From an uncultured Alistipes sp. (GTDB lineage Bacteria > Bacteroidota > Bacteroidia > Bacteroidales > Rikenellaceae): DNA of 42,548 nt. The stretch spans positions 1 through 42,548 of the forward strand of contig UQDC01000019.1 of the NCBI GenBank assembly GCA_900539755.1, in the 5' to 3' direction. Shown one piece after another: positions 15,067-25,374 of this stretch; position 1 is the stretch's first letter; each line of letters starts with the position of its first letter. A program made the position numbers and the translations under genes. The notes under the pieces were generated by a model. It had not been told where the DNA came from, searched no databases, and saw only the letters and a program-made list of their open reading frames with translations.

Positions 15067-17643
15067 TCATTTGTCGCTATATGATTGTTCGATCGTTGTA
15101 TCCGGATAAAGCCGGAAAAGAGGATCGGCCTGTTGGAGGATTTTGCTGGCCAACAAAGGCGGATAATCGGGGTGAGCGTTGAGAAAATCTGCAACAGCTT
15201 GCGCAGCAGCTGCTGAATGGTGACTGCTGAGTAGTGCTGCCGTCCATTTCCGTGGAAAGAAAATATCCCCTGTACGTTGTACCTCTTGTAGCTCTTCGAG
15301 AGCAGGACGGATATATTTTACCGATTTATCCCCATGAATCGGATGGTTGAGCAGGGACAGAGCTGTACCCGCCCAGGGTTCGATCCGACGGTTGGCAGGA
15401 TCGAGCAAACTTTGAAAGACGGAGTCTCGTACAGATTCGGATGGAGATACAGCTGGGGTGATGTAGGCATACTGTTGTTGGCGATCCGGATTGGTGATTC
15501 GTGCCGCTTGTCGAGTAATAATCTCATTGGCCTGATCCGGGAATCGAAGTGCCAACGTATAGGAGAGACTGGTCAAATCATTCTCTCCGAGCTGCATCTG
15601 GTGCGCCTTTTCTTCATTGTCCCAAAGAGTATAGAGGGTTGCTAAAGCTTCCGGTGAGCGGGCTATCCCGCACCAGGCTCGCAAGGCTAAAATGCGTCGG
15701 GCCGGATCTCCTGTATTGGCAATTTGCCATAAGGTGGCTTCGAGTTCGGGTGAAGGTGTCTCGTTGTAGTATCGTCCGAAACATCCTTGCAAATAGGAAA
15801 GCGCTTGTTCGAATAGCTGAGAATTGGGCTCTTGGGGTAGGTACTGGATCAGAGCGTTGAGGAATCGGTCGGGTGCAATCGCTCCATGCAGCAGATTCTC
15901 ATTGAGCGTGATCAAAGCTGACAAGCGGGCAACATCATCGGGCAGTATGGATAGGTGATGCATCAGGTAGTCCGATTCGGTGCTGTCAAGTACGAAATAG
16001 CCGTATGCTCGACCGTCGGAATTGGGCAGCAGGTGCATGGTGCCGGTTGGGGCCGCAAGAGATGCTGTGGTGGAATCGAGATTTACTTGCAATCGTTCAA
16101 AAGTGCTGTCAACTTTAATAGCCAGCAATTCTACTGGTTGTTTCCAAAGAGTATTGTTTTTAAATGGACTGCATTGAGTGAGCCGGATTTGGTTGTCTTG
16201 CAGGGTTGTCGTGATCGAAGGCATGCCCTTTTCTTCGATCCATACAAGGCTCCATGAGGCCAGATCCTCTTCGCAGCGACGATCGAAGATGGCGATCAGA
16301 TCGTTCCAGGTGGCATTCCCGTAGCTGAATTCACGCAGATATTCACGGATTCCCTCTTGGAATTTGTCTGGTCCCAGTTTGACAAACAGCATCTCCATTA
16401 CCACGGGGGATTTGCTATAGATCAGTTGGCTGTACAGCATCCCTGCATCCGACAGGTTGGGAAGTTGGTGTTGGATAGGCGTGCTGCCGATTGTGCGATC
16501 TTCACCATAGGCTGCAGGAACATTGGAGCGAATGAAATTGAACCGATGGTCGATTTGCGGAAACTGTTCACTGACGATCATCGCAGCGAAAAAGTTGGCA
16601 AATACCTCTTTGGTCCAGACGTCGTCAAACCATTTCATGGTGACCAGATCACCGAACCACATGTGGGCGGTCTCATGTGCAATCAGACTGCTGCGTCCCA
16701 ATTGGCTCGAGAGGGTGGCATTGCGTTCAAGAAACATCGATCGGTCGGCATATAGGGTTGCTCCCATGTGTTCCATACCGCCGTATTGAAAACCTGGAAT
16801 GATAATCAGATCGTATTTGGTAAAGGGGTAGGGAATGCCAGTGTATGTTTCGAGCCAGTCAAGGGAGTGAAATACCTGTGCAAGAATATCATGACATTGG
16901 GCCTTTTTTTGCGGATCGGTTTCACGGTGATAGAGCGATACGCTCCGACCGTTGTGGGTTTCAGTGACCTTTTCGAAACGGCCTCCGACAAACGAAAACA
17001 GATAGGTTGGGATGGGTTCGGTCTCTTTGAATGAGAACTGTTTGCGTCCAGAAGGCAGAGTGTCGGTTTGCATTAAAGCTCCGTTTGCAATGGCCTCCCA
17101 GGTTGCCGGTGCCTCGAGTGAGAGGGTAAATGGGGCTTTCATATCCGGCTGGTCGAAGCAAGGGAAAAGTGTGCGGGCCCGATCCGGTACCAACAGGGTG
17201 TACAAAAACTCTTCACGACGATTGAGAGATTGGTCGTTTGCTGTAAAATCGATTTGGATTCGGTTTTCACCCTTTTGGACAGCCGATTTCGGAATGATGA
17301 TATGTTCTCGCTCAACGGTATAGGGGACTGGAGCATCGTTGAGGCTGACGTGATGAACTTGAGAACTGTCGGCCCGGAAGTCAATAATCAGCGGTTCTGT
17401 TTGGTGAAGCGTTACAGTGATGCAGGATGTTCCGGTTACTTGAGTATTGAGGCTGTCGGGCAGATTGAAATGCAGCTTATATTGTAGGTTTTGGTAATTG
17501 GCTTTCCGGAATTGTGCAAGTTCGATACTGACGCCCGGATCTGTCAATCGATCCGTTAGCTTGGAACAACTCAAAAAGAGTGTGCTTGACAGTGCGATAA
17601 AGGTAATTCGGGTGAGATGACGAAATATGGTCTGTTTTTTCAT
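15067..17643 (-). CDS. M1-family aminopeptidase, lipoprotein
   Basis: This 858-residue zinc aminopeptidase is related to aminopeptidase N. The N terminus is a lipoprotein signal with lipobox LFLSC, so it is probably anchored in the envelope. The catalytic domain has the exopeptidase motif as GGMEHMG (a variant of GAMEN). The zinc site HETAH at residues 323-327 is followed by the third ligand Glu 346 in VWTKE. The C-terminal half is the helical ERAP1-like domain. It would release N-terminal residues from peptides in the periplasm. The gene is monocistronic, and its promoter is not obvious. Confidence 0.93.
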   Translation of the reverse strand: MKKQTIFRHLTRITFIALSSTLFLSCSKLTDRLTDPGVSIELAQFRKANYQNLQYKLHFNLPDSLNTQVTGTSCITVTLHQTEPLIIDFRADSSQVHHVSLNDAPVPYTVEREHIIIPKSAVQKGENRIQIDFTANDQSLNRREEFLYTLLVPDRARTLFPCFDQPDMKAPFTLSLEAPATWEAIANGALMQTDTLPSGRKQFSFKETEPIPTYLFSFVGGRFEKVTETHNGRSVSLYHRETDPQKKAQCHDILAQVFHSLDWLETYTGIPYPFTKYDLIIIPGFQYGGMEHMGATLYADRSMFLERNATLSSQLGRSSLIAHETAHMWFGDLVTMKWFDDVWTKEVFANFFAAMIVSEQFPQIDHRFNFIRSNVPAAYGEDRTIGSTPIQHQLPNLSDAGMLYSQLIYSKSPVVMEMLFVKLGPDKFQEGIREYLREFSYGNATWNDLIAIFDRRCEEDLASWSLVWIEEKGMPSITTTLQDNQIRLTQCSPFKNNTLWKQPVELLAIKVDSTFERLQVNLDSTTASLAAPTGTMHLLPNSDGRAYGYFVLDSTESDYLMHHLSILPDDVARLSALITLNENLLHGAIAPDRFLNALIQYLPQEPNSQLFEQALSYLQGCFGRYYNETPSPELEATLWQIANTGDPARRILALRAWCGIARSPEALATLYTLWDNEEKAHQMQLGENDLTSLSYTLALRFPDQANEIITRQAARITNPDRQQQYAYITPAVSPSESVRDSVFQSLLDPANRRIEPWAGTALSLLNHPIHGDKSVKYIRPALEELQEVQRTGDIFFPRKWTAALLSSHHSAAAAQAVADFLNAHPDYPPLLASKILQQADPLFRLYPDTTIEQSYSDK

Positions 17644-18075
17644 GGGAAAGGTATGATCGGAATAAAAAGTGGGTTATGTATCCCTGACGAAAATACACAA
17701 TAATTTGCGTATTCGGATGAATGAAGGTTGTTAGGTTCTTATCAGTCGGGAAATTTTTACGTTTTGGCTAATGGTGGATGATTGTTGTTGTATGAGTATG
17801 CTTACTGATGTGATCATGTTGGGGACGAGGACAAGTAATCAAAAGTTGAGGATAAGTAATAAAAAAACAGACGGGATACTTGTTCGAGTATCCCGTCTGC
17901 TCGTTAAGAAGGGCGCATGATTGAACTTTGTTGTCGTTATTTTCAACAAGCTAATCGCCCTTTTTTTATTTTGTATCTATCTCTAATTTTTCTTAGATAG
18001 CAGAGAGTAGTACCTCAATATAATTTGCACCGATTTGCTGTTTTGCAATCCACATGATTGGGGTGAAAATCCTGT
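17644..18075 (-). terminator. Intergenic region with a double-hairpin 3' region of the esterase transcript
   Basis: Reading the minus strand from the esterase stop, a branched hairpin comes first. AAGGGCG (17962-17956) pairs with CGCCCTT (17915-17909), enclosing an inner stem (17950-17944 with 17933-17926). A strong terminator follows, with CAGACGGGATACT and AGTATCCCGTCTG at 17899-17887/17880-17868 and a run of T. The first hairpin is also followed by T7 on the plus strand. The paired structures could be a 3'-UTR-derived small RNA, which is inference. No gene is seen in 17644-17860. Confidence 0.65.
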
Positions 18076-20043
18076 TTATTGGGTGATCCCTTTCCAATCG
18101 TCTGTACGGAACGGAACGGCTGGCAATCCTTCGGCGTTGTAGAGTGTGCCATCTGGATTATTTCCCCAATTGTAGCGGACTGCCACCGGTTCAGATACGC
18201 AATCACTCCATACAACCACTGTATCACCGTCTATTTTTGCTTGGGCCCATACAAATTTACCATCCTCACCTGCAATGGTAAAGCCTTTCAGGTAGCCGTA
18301 TCGTTCCTTGGTAATCAGACCGGAACCGATATGGTCAAAACTGAGAATGGCTTTATTTCCTTCAATCTCCATGGAGCGATATTGCGGTCCAGAATAGACC
18401 AAATCCGTACGCCCGTAATCGTTGTGCAGTGCGATTAACGACAAGCGGCGCCCTACCTCCTGTTTATTACGGGGGTGAATGTCTGCGGGGTCTCCGATAT
18501 CGATCGTCAGGGCCTGGCCGGTTTTTGGTAAAGCCAAAGCCATGGTCTGAGCTTCGCGCAATTCGGCCCATGCACTTTCGGAAGGCAGAGAATCGGCAGC
18601 CATGAAGTTGGCTAGCTGTACCCAGTAGAAAGGAAATTCTGTGCCCCACTTCTCACGCCAGTTTTTAATCATGGTCGGGAACAGTGTCCGATAGGTGTAG
18701 GCATATGAGTCATTGCTTTCACCCTGGTACCAGATTGCCCCTTTGATGGTAAAACGGGTCAGCGGATTGACCATACCCAGGTAGAGCATGGAGGGATATC
18801 CGTTAACGTGATACGATTTGTCATAGTATGCAGCATTTGACATGGAAAGTTTTCCTTTCCAGTTTTTGTTTAAAGGATAACGAATATTGTTTACTTCTAG
18901 GTAAATGGGTGTTCCGGCTTTGATGCCTCCATCCCCCCTCGTATCGGTGATGCGTAATGTGATGGTATTTTTTCCTTCATGCAGAAAAGTATATGGAATG
19001 GTGTAATCTCGTTCGGTCAAATAGCCCGAGTTCTCACCCAACGCAATTCCATTGATCCATACCCGGTCATTGTCATCGATTTGCCCCAAAATGAGCCGTC
19101 CTGTTTTTTGGTCAACGCCGGCGGGCAGTGTGACGGTTGTCTTCAACCACAGGTGACCATCAAGATTGGCTAAGCCAGGAATGGTTGACCAATAGGCCGG
19201 CATTGGGATGGATTGCCACGATGTGGTGTCGAATGAGTCTTCGTACCATTTTTCACTCATACCCGGATCCAACGAGTCGAGCATGTGGGTAAATAGTGCC
19301 ATGCCTTGATCTATGGCTCGATAGAGGCTGTCCAGTTCGGGATTGGGGAAATTGATGTCGTGTCCTTGATCTGCATAAAATGCACGCTGTTCGTCGGAGA
19401 GGGTGCGGTAAGCATCCGGACTGATCCAGCATTCAATGCGTGTGCCGCTCCATGGGGTAGATATCAAACCGATAGGAATATTCGTTTCACGGTTTAAGTC
19501 TCGACCAAAAAAGTAGCCGACCGCTGTAAAATGTGTTGCATTTTCCGGTGTGCAACATTTCCATTCACTGGCGATATCCTCTGTTTCGACGCCTCGGGGA
19601 TTGTGCGGCACTGTAAATAGACGCAGATTGGGATGATTGGCTGCTGCCACCTCTGCCTCAGCATTGTTTACCTGATCGAGAGGCCATTCCATGTTGGATT
19701 GTCCGGAGCATACCCATACATCGCCCATCAGAATATCGTCCAGGGTAATGGTGTTTGTTTTGCCTTTGACCACGAGAGTATATGGGCCCCCGGCAGGGCG
19801 AGCCGGCAATTGGGCCGACCAACATCCTTGTGCATCGGCTTTTGTTTTGATTTTTTGGTCTGCAAATAGAATTTGGATGGACTCTCCTTTGTCGGCCCAT
19901 CCCCATATTGCCACAGGTGTGTCTCGTTGAAGGACCATATGGCTGCTGAACAGATGGGGAAGTCGTACCTCTGCACGAACCGATACAGCAAATACCAGTG
20001 CTGTTGCTGCCAGTAACAATCGTTTGAAATAGCGTTTGTTCAT
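18076..20043 (-). CDS. Sialate O-acetylesterase-like SGNH hydrolase, exported
   Basis: The 655-residue protein has an N-terminal signal peptide (LLLAATALVFAVSVRA). It carries SGNH/SASA catalytic blocks: the nucleophile Ser in VWVCSGQSNMEWPL (about residue 115), GAIWYQGESN, and the catalytic Asp/His in GDPADIHPRNK. Between them is a galactose-binding-like beta-sandwich insert (VWINGIALGENSGYL). Such enzymes remove acetyl groups from sialic acids or from plant or host glycans in the periplasm of gut Bacteroidota. The gene stands alone, so its substrate cannot be inferred from neighbours. Confidence 0.9.
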   Translation of the reverse strand: MNKRYFKRLLLAATALVFAVSVRAEVRLPHLFSSHMVLQRDTPVAIWGWADKGESIQILFADQKIKTKADAQGCWSAQLPARPAGGPYTLVVKGKTNTITLDDILMGDVWVCSGQSNMEWPLDQVNNAEAEVAAANHPNLRLFTVPHNPRGVETEDIASEWKCCTPENATHFTAVGYFFGRDLNRETNIPIGLISTPWSGTRIECWISPDAYRTLSDEQRAFYADQGHDINFPNPELDSLYRAIDQGMALFTHMLDSLDPGMSEKWYEDSFDTTSWQSIPMPAYWSTIPGLANLDGHLWLKTTVTLPAGVDQKTGRLILGQIDDNDRVWINGIALGENSGYLTERDYTIPYTFLHEGKNTITLRITDTRGDGGIKAGTPIYLEVNNIRYPLNKNWKGKLSMSNAAYYDKSYHVNGYPSMLYLGMVNPLTRFTIKGAIWYQGESNDSYAYTYRTLFPTMIKNWREKWGTEFPFYWVQLANFMAADSLPSESAWAELREAQTMALALPKTGQALTIDIGDPADIHPRNKQEVGRRLSLIALHNDYGRTDLVYSGPQYRSMEIEGNKAILSFDHIGSGLITKERYGYLKGFTIAGEDGKFVWAQAKIDGDTVVVWSDCVSEPVAVRYNWGNNPDGTLYNAEGLPAVPFRTDDWKGITQ

Positions 20044-20913
20044 GATGGATAGTTTGTTATGAAGGTTTTATGGATTCTTGGGGTTAGGTGGGATTGGGCA
20101 TTAGCGTAGTAGTGATCTAATACTTTTGTTGTCAACTCCCATTCCTTCAAAGTTATAAAAAATATTCGAAATGCACCATGCGAGGATGAGAAATGAGTCG
20201 TTAGTTTTAAACAGCCACGGTATTCAAAAGAAATAGAGGTAGCCCTATCTATTTGCCAATGCGAAGTGTTTCTTGTAATACGGATAGTTATATCTCGATG
20301 GAGTGCTGAGGTATTATTGACGGAGGGCATACGATGTTTGGGGAAACTAGCGGGTATTAATGCGTTTCACTATACACTATAGAAGGGCATTCTACACTTG
20401 GAAAACGTAATTTTTATTGGGAGTGTTTTCCCTTTTCCGTTCAGGATCTGTCCGTTGAAAGAAGGATCACAAAGGTGTTGTTCCCATCGACTGTCCAATT
20501 TTTTGTCCTTTCCCGAATTTGGTGTATTTGTAGTGGAGGTAGTAATACGTAACTTAATATAGTACAGTAGCGATCATTAATCGTATTAAGTGCCACTAAC
20601 CATATGGACTGAAAGATGCGATGCCTAACATACCTCTGCAGTATTGATATTTGGGAAACAGTTTCATTGCAGATTGGAATGCTCTCTTGCCTTGTCTGAT
20701 ATGTTTTAGATTGATCTTTATACATTTCCATCTGGCTATAAGTATTATGTAGGCGATTTTTCTGTACTTGTTTTCGGGGGTTATTTCTTTGGATAAATGA
20801 GTTTGATTGTAGTCAGTTTATCTAATATTTGCCAGCAAATAATAGAGTAGAAATTATAGAATTTGGAATAAATCTTGCATGTATGGATTACAGACTATTA
20901 AATCCATATCAAC
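20044..20913. other. Long intergenic region, nothing recognised
   Basis: The 870 bp between the divergent esterase and lipoprotein genes contains only short frames with unnatural composition. I see no tRNA, terminator, repeat or convincing TAnnTTTG box. Its size suggests regulatory sequence or a decayed gene. Confidence 0.4.
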
Positions 20914-21885
20914 ATGAAAAAAATCTTTTTGTTAGCTCTAAGCTCCCTCATTTTTGCAGTATCTTGTTCCAAAGATGACGGTCAAGGTGATGGAGGAGAC
21001 GATAATCAACCAGCAGTGACCTTGATTACTCCTGATGTCAGTGTCCGGATTGCGGACCCCCTCAGTTCCAACCCCTTTACCGGTGCATTGGAAATTTATC
21101 CTTGTGATGAAGCCTCTTCCATTTATTATGGTAATTATGTGAATGGCAAGCTCACCGTATTTAACGGCTTCTATTTGATCGAAAATGGGGATGTTTATGG
21201 TGAATATAATCGGGCGCTGCATCTTCCTGCAGGTGTGTACAATATGGTCTATTGGGGAACGCCGCAGTCTGATGAACCTACTCATAACAAACCTCAGATT
21301 GTAACACCTGGTGTCTCTGCCGGTTCGGACCTTTCCAAACTGTATTTTAGTTTGCGGAGCGTAGGAACGGATGTATATTCACCGGTTTATGATTTGGTGC
21401 ATGCAGTGAAGTCTGCCCACATTGGAACTGATCCTCTGCAAACCTCTTTGACACGAGTCGGGGCAGGTCTTAAAATTAGTGTTACTCAATCCGACGGAAG
21501 TGCCTTTGTGCCGGAAATTGCGAGTGTTGTAGTCAAGATCGGTAATATTGCTGAAAAGGTTAATTTCTATACCGGAGAGGCAGAAAATTTGACCAAGACC
21601 GTTCAATTTGAATTATCCCGTTCGGAAGATGGTCTTTCATACGGAAATATTACGGTTATGTTGTTCCCCTCTGCAGCTAATCCTCCGTTGACATTAGTAA
21701 TTACATTACAGGATGGCACGACCTTCACCTTGCAGAAAAAATTGAGTTCGACGTTGTCTCCCAATACCAGATTGACCTTGAATGTTACTGTAGGTAAGAT
21801 TTTACCGGACGGTAAACCGGGTGATTTTACTTATGATGATTGGAATGAGGAGTCAGAAACGATCGATTTTCCGTTAGTAGATTAA
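20914..21885 (+). CDS. FimB/Mfa2-like fimbrial-type lipoprotein
   Basis: The 323-residue lipoprotein has lipobox AVSC at about residue 18 followed by an acidic, glycine-rich tether (KDDGQGDGGDD). The body resembles Bacteroidales fimbrial anchor/minor-subunit proteins (FimB/Mfa2): a first beta-sandwich with ALHLPAGVYNMVYWG, a second around TSLTRVGAGLKISV, and a closing strand NTRLTLNVTVGK. Such proteins anchor or cap surface fimbriae. No fimbrillin gene is adjacent, so the role is uncertain. It ends at a strong terminator, which separates it from the large operon downstream. Confidence 0.5.
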   Translation: MKKIFLLALSSLIFAVSCSKDDGQGDGGDDNQPAVTLITPDVSVRIADPLSSNPFTGALEIYPCDEASSIYYGNYVNGKLTVFNGFYLIENGDVYGEYNRALHLPAGVYNMVYWGTPQSDEPTHNKPQIVTPGVSAGSDLSKLYFSLRSVGTDVYSPVYDLVHAVKSAHIGTDPLQTSLTRVGAGLKISVTQSDGSAFVPEIASVVVKIGNIAEKVNFYTGEAENLTKTVQFELSRSEDGLSYGNITVMLFPSAANPPLTLVITLQDGTTFTLQKKLSSTLSPNTRLTLNVTVGKILPDGKPGDFTYDDWNEESETIDFPLVD

Positions 21886-21914
21886 TTGCATCTCTGAGAT
21901 ACCCAATTTGATAT

Positions 21915-21947
21915 AAGCCCCGCACTAATATTTAGTGCGGGGCTTTT
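21915..21947 (+). terminator. Terminator of the lipoprotein gene
   Basis: A 13-bp perfect stem (AGCCCCGCACTAA with TTAGTGCGGGGCT, 21916-21944) has a 3-nt loop and a T tail. Confidence 0.88.
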
Positions 21948-22520
21948 GTGTGTAAATCAGGCAATTTTTCGTTGTTGAAGATTAATAGATCGTGATAAAA
22001 TTATATGATGCCTGGTTGATTGTTCATGGTGTTTGGCGGAAATCAGTGCCATTCGATAGATCATATAGATTTATGTTGTGCAGGTGGGCAATGATGGTAT
22101 GACTCTTTTTTGCATCGCTAAGCGATGCAGAGCAATCTAAAACTGTAGATGTGTTTGTTTTATTTTATACAAAATACAGCTTGTTTGTTGATATTGTAAA
22201 TAGATTTTATGGGGTGTGCAGTTCAATGGATTGTGAGTAGAAAAAAATAACCATAATTTAATCATTATCGGCTGTGCTCTGTATCCATTGTCTGTATTAG
22301 GTTTTGGCATTTTTGTGAATAAATAGTGCTCTATTTTAGGATGTTGCAGTATTACATTCATTTGCATTTAATTCTTTAAGTTCTATATTTGTGAATAAAT
22401 AGTTTCTCTTAAATCAAAAGCTATTGTTGATGGGGATGTAGCAGAATTTATTTGCATACCTTTCCCTTGTAGTTTTGACTTGAATAACCTTAACCCAATT
22501 TATAACTTAAACTTCATCTT
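21948..22520. other. Upstream region of the SPFH/LPP20-like operon
   Basis: No gene is supported. A 9-bp palindrome (TGCATCGCT at 22111-22119 with AGCGATGCA at 22121-22129) lacks a T tail on either strand. TAGTTTTG at 22470-22477 is a good Bacteroidota -7 box about 45 bp before the first operon gene. The nearest TTTG (22451-22454) has a short 15-bp spacer, so promoter strength is uncertain. Confidence 0.5.
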
Positions 22521-23849
22521 ATGAGAAACTTATTCCTGGTGGTTTTGTGTGCAGGTATGGCATATTCTGGACTTGCACAAAAAAAAGATTCAATTAACAC
22601 CAATTATCAGCGCAGTTCATTAGCACTCTTCTTGATGGAAGATGTTGGAATGCCGATGAAAGATACCATTCTGCAGTCTTTCAATACAGCACCTTTCCCA
22701 GATAAATTCAACAATCACAATGTTGCTGTCCGTTCTTTTGAGCGTTGTACGACACTGACAGAGGAGGATCAGGCAGCTTTTGATGCAGCTGTGAATTTGG
22801 CGACCAGCCAAAATGCTGCTGAAGCTCCGAAGAAAAAAGGGATGTTCGGTAAATTTCTTAAAGCAGCTGCCAGTGATGCTAGTGGTGGTGTTGTAGGGGC
22901 AACCAGTAAGGATGAAATGGCGGTTAGCGCCAACAAGTTCTTGGTGGATCAGAAAATTGCCAAACAGATGTTTGATAAATGGTTCTTGGATTCAGCTGGT
23001 AATTTTTCACTTGCTTTAGCTCAAGAACGTGGATTGTACAATGCAACGAAATCAGATGTAGAACAGGCGGCAAGTTCAGTATATGGTACGGCATCGTTGG
23101 CAGATGCAGGTATTGATTTGGTAAACAATACTTTTGCAGTTGTTTGCAACTATCGTTACATGCCGAAGGATTCATTGGTCGCTTTGATTGGTGGAGTTGC
23201 GGTCGCTGCTGCTGAGGCGTCGGGTAATAGTTATGCAGTTATGGGAGCTAAAGCGGCAATGATGGCTTTGTCAGCATCTCTGGGTGCAGGATATTATGTC
23301 GTAGTTAATACTTATCTGTTCCAGTTGAATTGGAATGATAATGTTCAGAATCAACTTTCGCAAGTGTGGGATAATCGTGAGGCTTATGATGCTGCAGATT
23401 TCTATGGATTCAAATATATTGGTAATACGACTGGATGGGCACAAGTTAAAGCCGGTATCTTTACCAATAAAGATCAGGCAGAGTTGATTAGAATTGCTAC
23501 GGTCAATGCGACCGATGCGGCGATTGCCAAATTGGAGAAAAAGTATGACGTATTCAAGACGAAGAGTCCATTGATGGTTGCTGAGGATGGAACGTTGTAT
23601 GCTCATATCGGTATGAAAGAGGGTATTGAACCCAAAGATAAATATGAAGTATTGGAACGCGCGATTGATCCCAAGACAGGCCGTACGATCTACAAATCCA
23701 AAGGAACGATCACGGTAGTTAAAGATCACATTTGGGATAACCGTTATATGGCTGATCAGGAGCCTGATCACGATTCAAGTATCAACGAAACCTATTTCGA
23801 AGGTAAAGGTGATTATTATAACGGATTGTTGATTCGTCAGATCAAATAA
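22521..23849 (+). CDS. Exported protein, first gene of the SPFH/LPP20-like operon
   Basis: The 442-residue protein has a signal peptide (LFLVVLCAGMAYSGLAQ). A central alanine- and glycine-rich region (about 235-270) contains one or two hydrophobic helices. The C-terminal region (about 355-420) contains GTLYAHIGMKEGIEPKDKYEVLER, broken by lysines and acidic residues. That pattern of a short beta-barrel with GI-x-P-x-D recalls the FlgT C-terminal or related outer-membrane-associated domains; this is inference from pattern only. No name can be given. It is separated by 13 bp from the next gene and leads a run of ten closely spaced genes. Confidence 0.7.
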   Translation: MRNLFLVVLCAGMAYSGLAQKKDSINTNYQRSSLALFLMEDVGMPMKDTILQSFNTAPFPDKFNNHNVAVRSFERCTTLTEEDQAAFDAAVNLATSQNAAEAPKKKGMFGKFLKAAASDASGGVVGATSKDEMAVSANKFLVDQKIAKQMFDKWFLDSAGNFSLALAQERGLYNATKSDVEQAASSVYGTASLADAGIDLVNNTFAVVCNYRYMPKDSLVALIGGVAVAAAEASGNSYAVMGAKAAMMALSASLGAGYYVVVNTYLFQLNWNDNVQNQLSQVWDNREAYDAADFYGFKYIGNTTGWAQVKAGIFTNKDQAELIRIATVNATDAAIAKLEKKYDVFKTKSPLMVAEDGTLYAHIGMKEGIEPKDKYEVLERAIDPKTGRTIYKSKGTITVVKDHIWDNRYMADQEPDHDSSINETYFEGKGDYYNGLLIRQIK

Positions 23850-23862
23850 TCGTATTCTTTAT

Positions 23863-24378
23863 ATGAGGAAATTACTTGTTTTGTTATTGTTGCTTGCTGG
23901 TCCGGGACTGCTTTTTGCCCAGTCCCGGGGCAAGCAAAAAAAAGCCGACCAGCAAACAGCAGCTTGGCGCTATGAGATTGAGAATTTAGGTGTGGTAGCA
24001 ACAGCCGGTAACAAGGTGTTTAAGGTTTGGAGCTATGCATCGGATCCCCGAGTGGCGATGGAACAGGCCAAGAAAAATGCGATACACGGCATCCTGTTTA
24101 AAGGTCTGGCTGATTCAGGTCGAGCTAAAGGGTGTTCTCCATTAGTTCCGGCCGGTGTAAGTGGACATGAAGCTTTTTTCGATGTTTTTTTTGCTCCGGG
24201 AGGTGATTACATGCGGTATGTCGCTTTGACCACATCGGGAGAAGTGGCTGCAGAAGATGTTTTACGCGTTAGTAAAAAGGAGTATAAAATCGGTGTGATT
24301 GTCACGGTACAGTATGACAATTTACGCCGTCGTCTTGAGCAGGAAGGTATTGTAGAGAAGTTGAATTCCAGATTTTAA
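23863..24378 (+). CDS. Exported LPP20/FlgP-like protein
   Basis: The 171-residue protein has a clear signal peptide (LLVLLLLLAGPGLLFAQ). The segment FKVWSYASDPRVAMEQAKKNAI is typical of LPP20/FlgP-type small envelope proteins, in which a strand is followed by a helix of the form A-x-x-x-A-x-x-x-A. In epsilonproteobacteria and Vibrio these proteins sit at the outer membrane around the flagellar basal body. No flagellar genes are present here, so a different assembly is meant. There are 9 bp to the next gene. Confidence 0.55.
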   Translation: MRKLLVLLLLLAGPGLLFAQSRGKQKKADQQTAAWRYEIENLGVVATAGNKVFKVWSYASDPRVAMEQAKKNAIHGILFKGLADSGRAKGCSPLVPAGVSGHEAFFDVFFAPGGDYMRYVALTTSGEVAAEDVLRVSKKEYKIGVIVTVQYDNLRRRLEQEGIVEKLNSRF

Positions 24379-24387
24379 ACGTTAAAC

Positions 24388-25350
24388 ATGAAGAGATATT
24401 GGTTTTCTGCGCTGGTAACAGCGCTTTTGCCGTTTGTTGGTATTGCGCAGACGGCACCTCAGGCTATTAAACCAACACTGATGGTTGTTCCTTCTGATAC
24501 CTGGTGTACCAATCACGGGTATGTGATGGAGTATGACAACCAGGGTGTGGTATCAACCGAACCTGATTATGCAAAAGTTGTTAAAGAGAGTTTTGAATTT
24601 CGATTGGCAGCCAGCAAAATCGGTGAGTTGATGGCCAAAGAGGGCTTTCCACTTCAAGATCTTGCTGCAAGTCTTAAGTCGCTGCAAAGTATTCAGGCTG
24701 AGGAGTCTTTGAGTATGTCCAAAACAGGCAGTGAGTTGGCAGAGACCCCAAAAGAGAAATTGAAACGCGTAGCCAAAGCCGATATATGGATCTATCTCGA
24801 TTGGCAGGAAAACCAAACGGGCATGGGGTATAGGTCGGTTACGTTTAACATGCAGGGTATAGATGCCTATACCGATAAACAAATTACGGCCTCTTCAGGA
24901 ACGGGTAAACCATCGGCTTCTGTTGAATTTGCGTTAATGTTGGAATCCAGTGTCGTAGATCATATGGGTCCTTTTTTGGAACAATTACAGGCATATTTCG
25001 ACGACATGTTCACCAATGGGCGTGAGATTCGTGTAAGTTGCCGGCGCTGGGCGGATCTGGATATTGATTTCGAATCGGATGTGAACGGTGATGAATTGGG
25101 CTATGTGATCGAAGATTGGATGGCCGACAATACCGTCATGGGGCGTTTCAATACGGTCAATGCTTCAGAGAATCTTCTTGATTTTGATCAGGTACGTATT
25201 CCGTTGAAAGATGAGACTTCGGGACGTTTGATCGATGCACGTAGATGGGCAAGAGGGTTGCAACGCTATCTTGAGAATTTATGTGGAACCGATGTGAAAT
25301 TGGAGATTCGGGGCTTGGGGCATGCTATCCTGACGATTGGAGGCAAGTAG
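24388..25350 (+). CDS. Exported protein, DUF6175-like
   Basis: The 320-residue exported protein (signal ALVTALLPFVGIAQ) begins its mature part with KPTLMVVPSDTWC. It has a mixed alpha/beta layout: KADIWIYLDWQENQ in the middle, a FDDMFTNGREIRV helix-strand and a LRIPLK-like region near the end. From memory this is the Bacteroidota family DUF6175, of unknown function. The pattern PTLMVVPS at the start followed by a helix containing EGF resembles CsgG/TolB-N-type folds. The gene lies mid-operon, with 24 bp to the next. Confidence 0.55.
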   Translation: MKRYWFSALVTALLPFVGIAQTAPQAIKPTLMVVPSDTWCTNHGYVMEYDNQGVVSTEPDYAKVVKESFEFRLAASKIGELMAKEGFPLQDLAASLKSLQSIQAEESLSMSKTGSELAETPKEKLKRVAKADIWIYLDWQENQTGMGYRSVTFNMQGIDAYTDKQITASSGTGKPSASVEFALMLESSVVDHMGPFLEQLQAYFDDMFTNGREIRVSCRRWADLDIDFESDVNGDELGYVIEDWMADNTVMGRFNTVNASENLLDFDQVRIPLKDETSGRLIDARRWARGLQRYLENLCGTDVKLEIRGLGHAILTIGGK

Positions 25351-25374
25351 TATAGCAGAACTTTAAAATTCAGA

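Noticed and set aside
18000..20330. Overlapping antisense frames across the esterase and its upstream region
   Set aside because: They lack ribosome binding sites and protein-like composition and are best explained as shadows of the real gene.
22111..22129. Perfect 9-bp palindrome as a terminator or operator
   Set aside because: There is no T run on either strand, and it is more than 300 bp from the operon start. It is kept only as a note.
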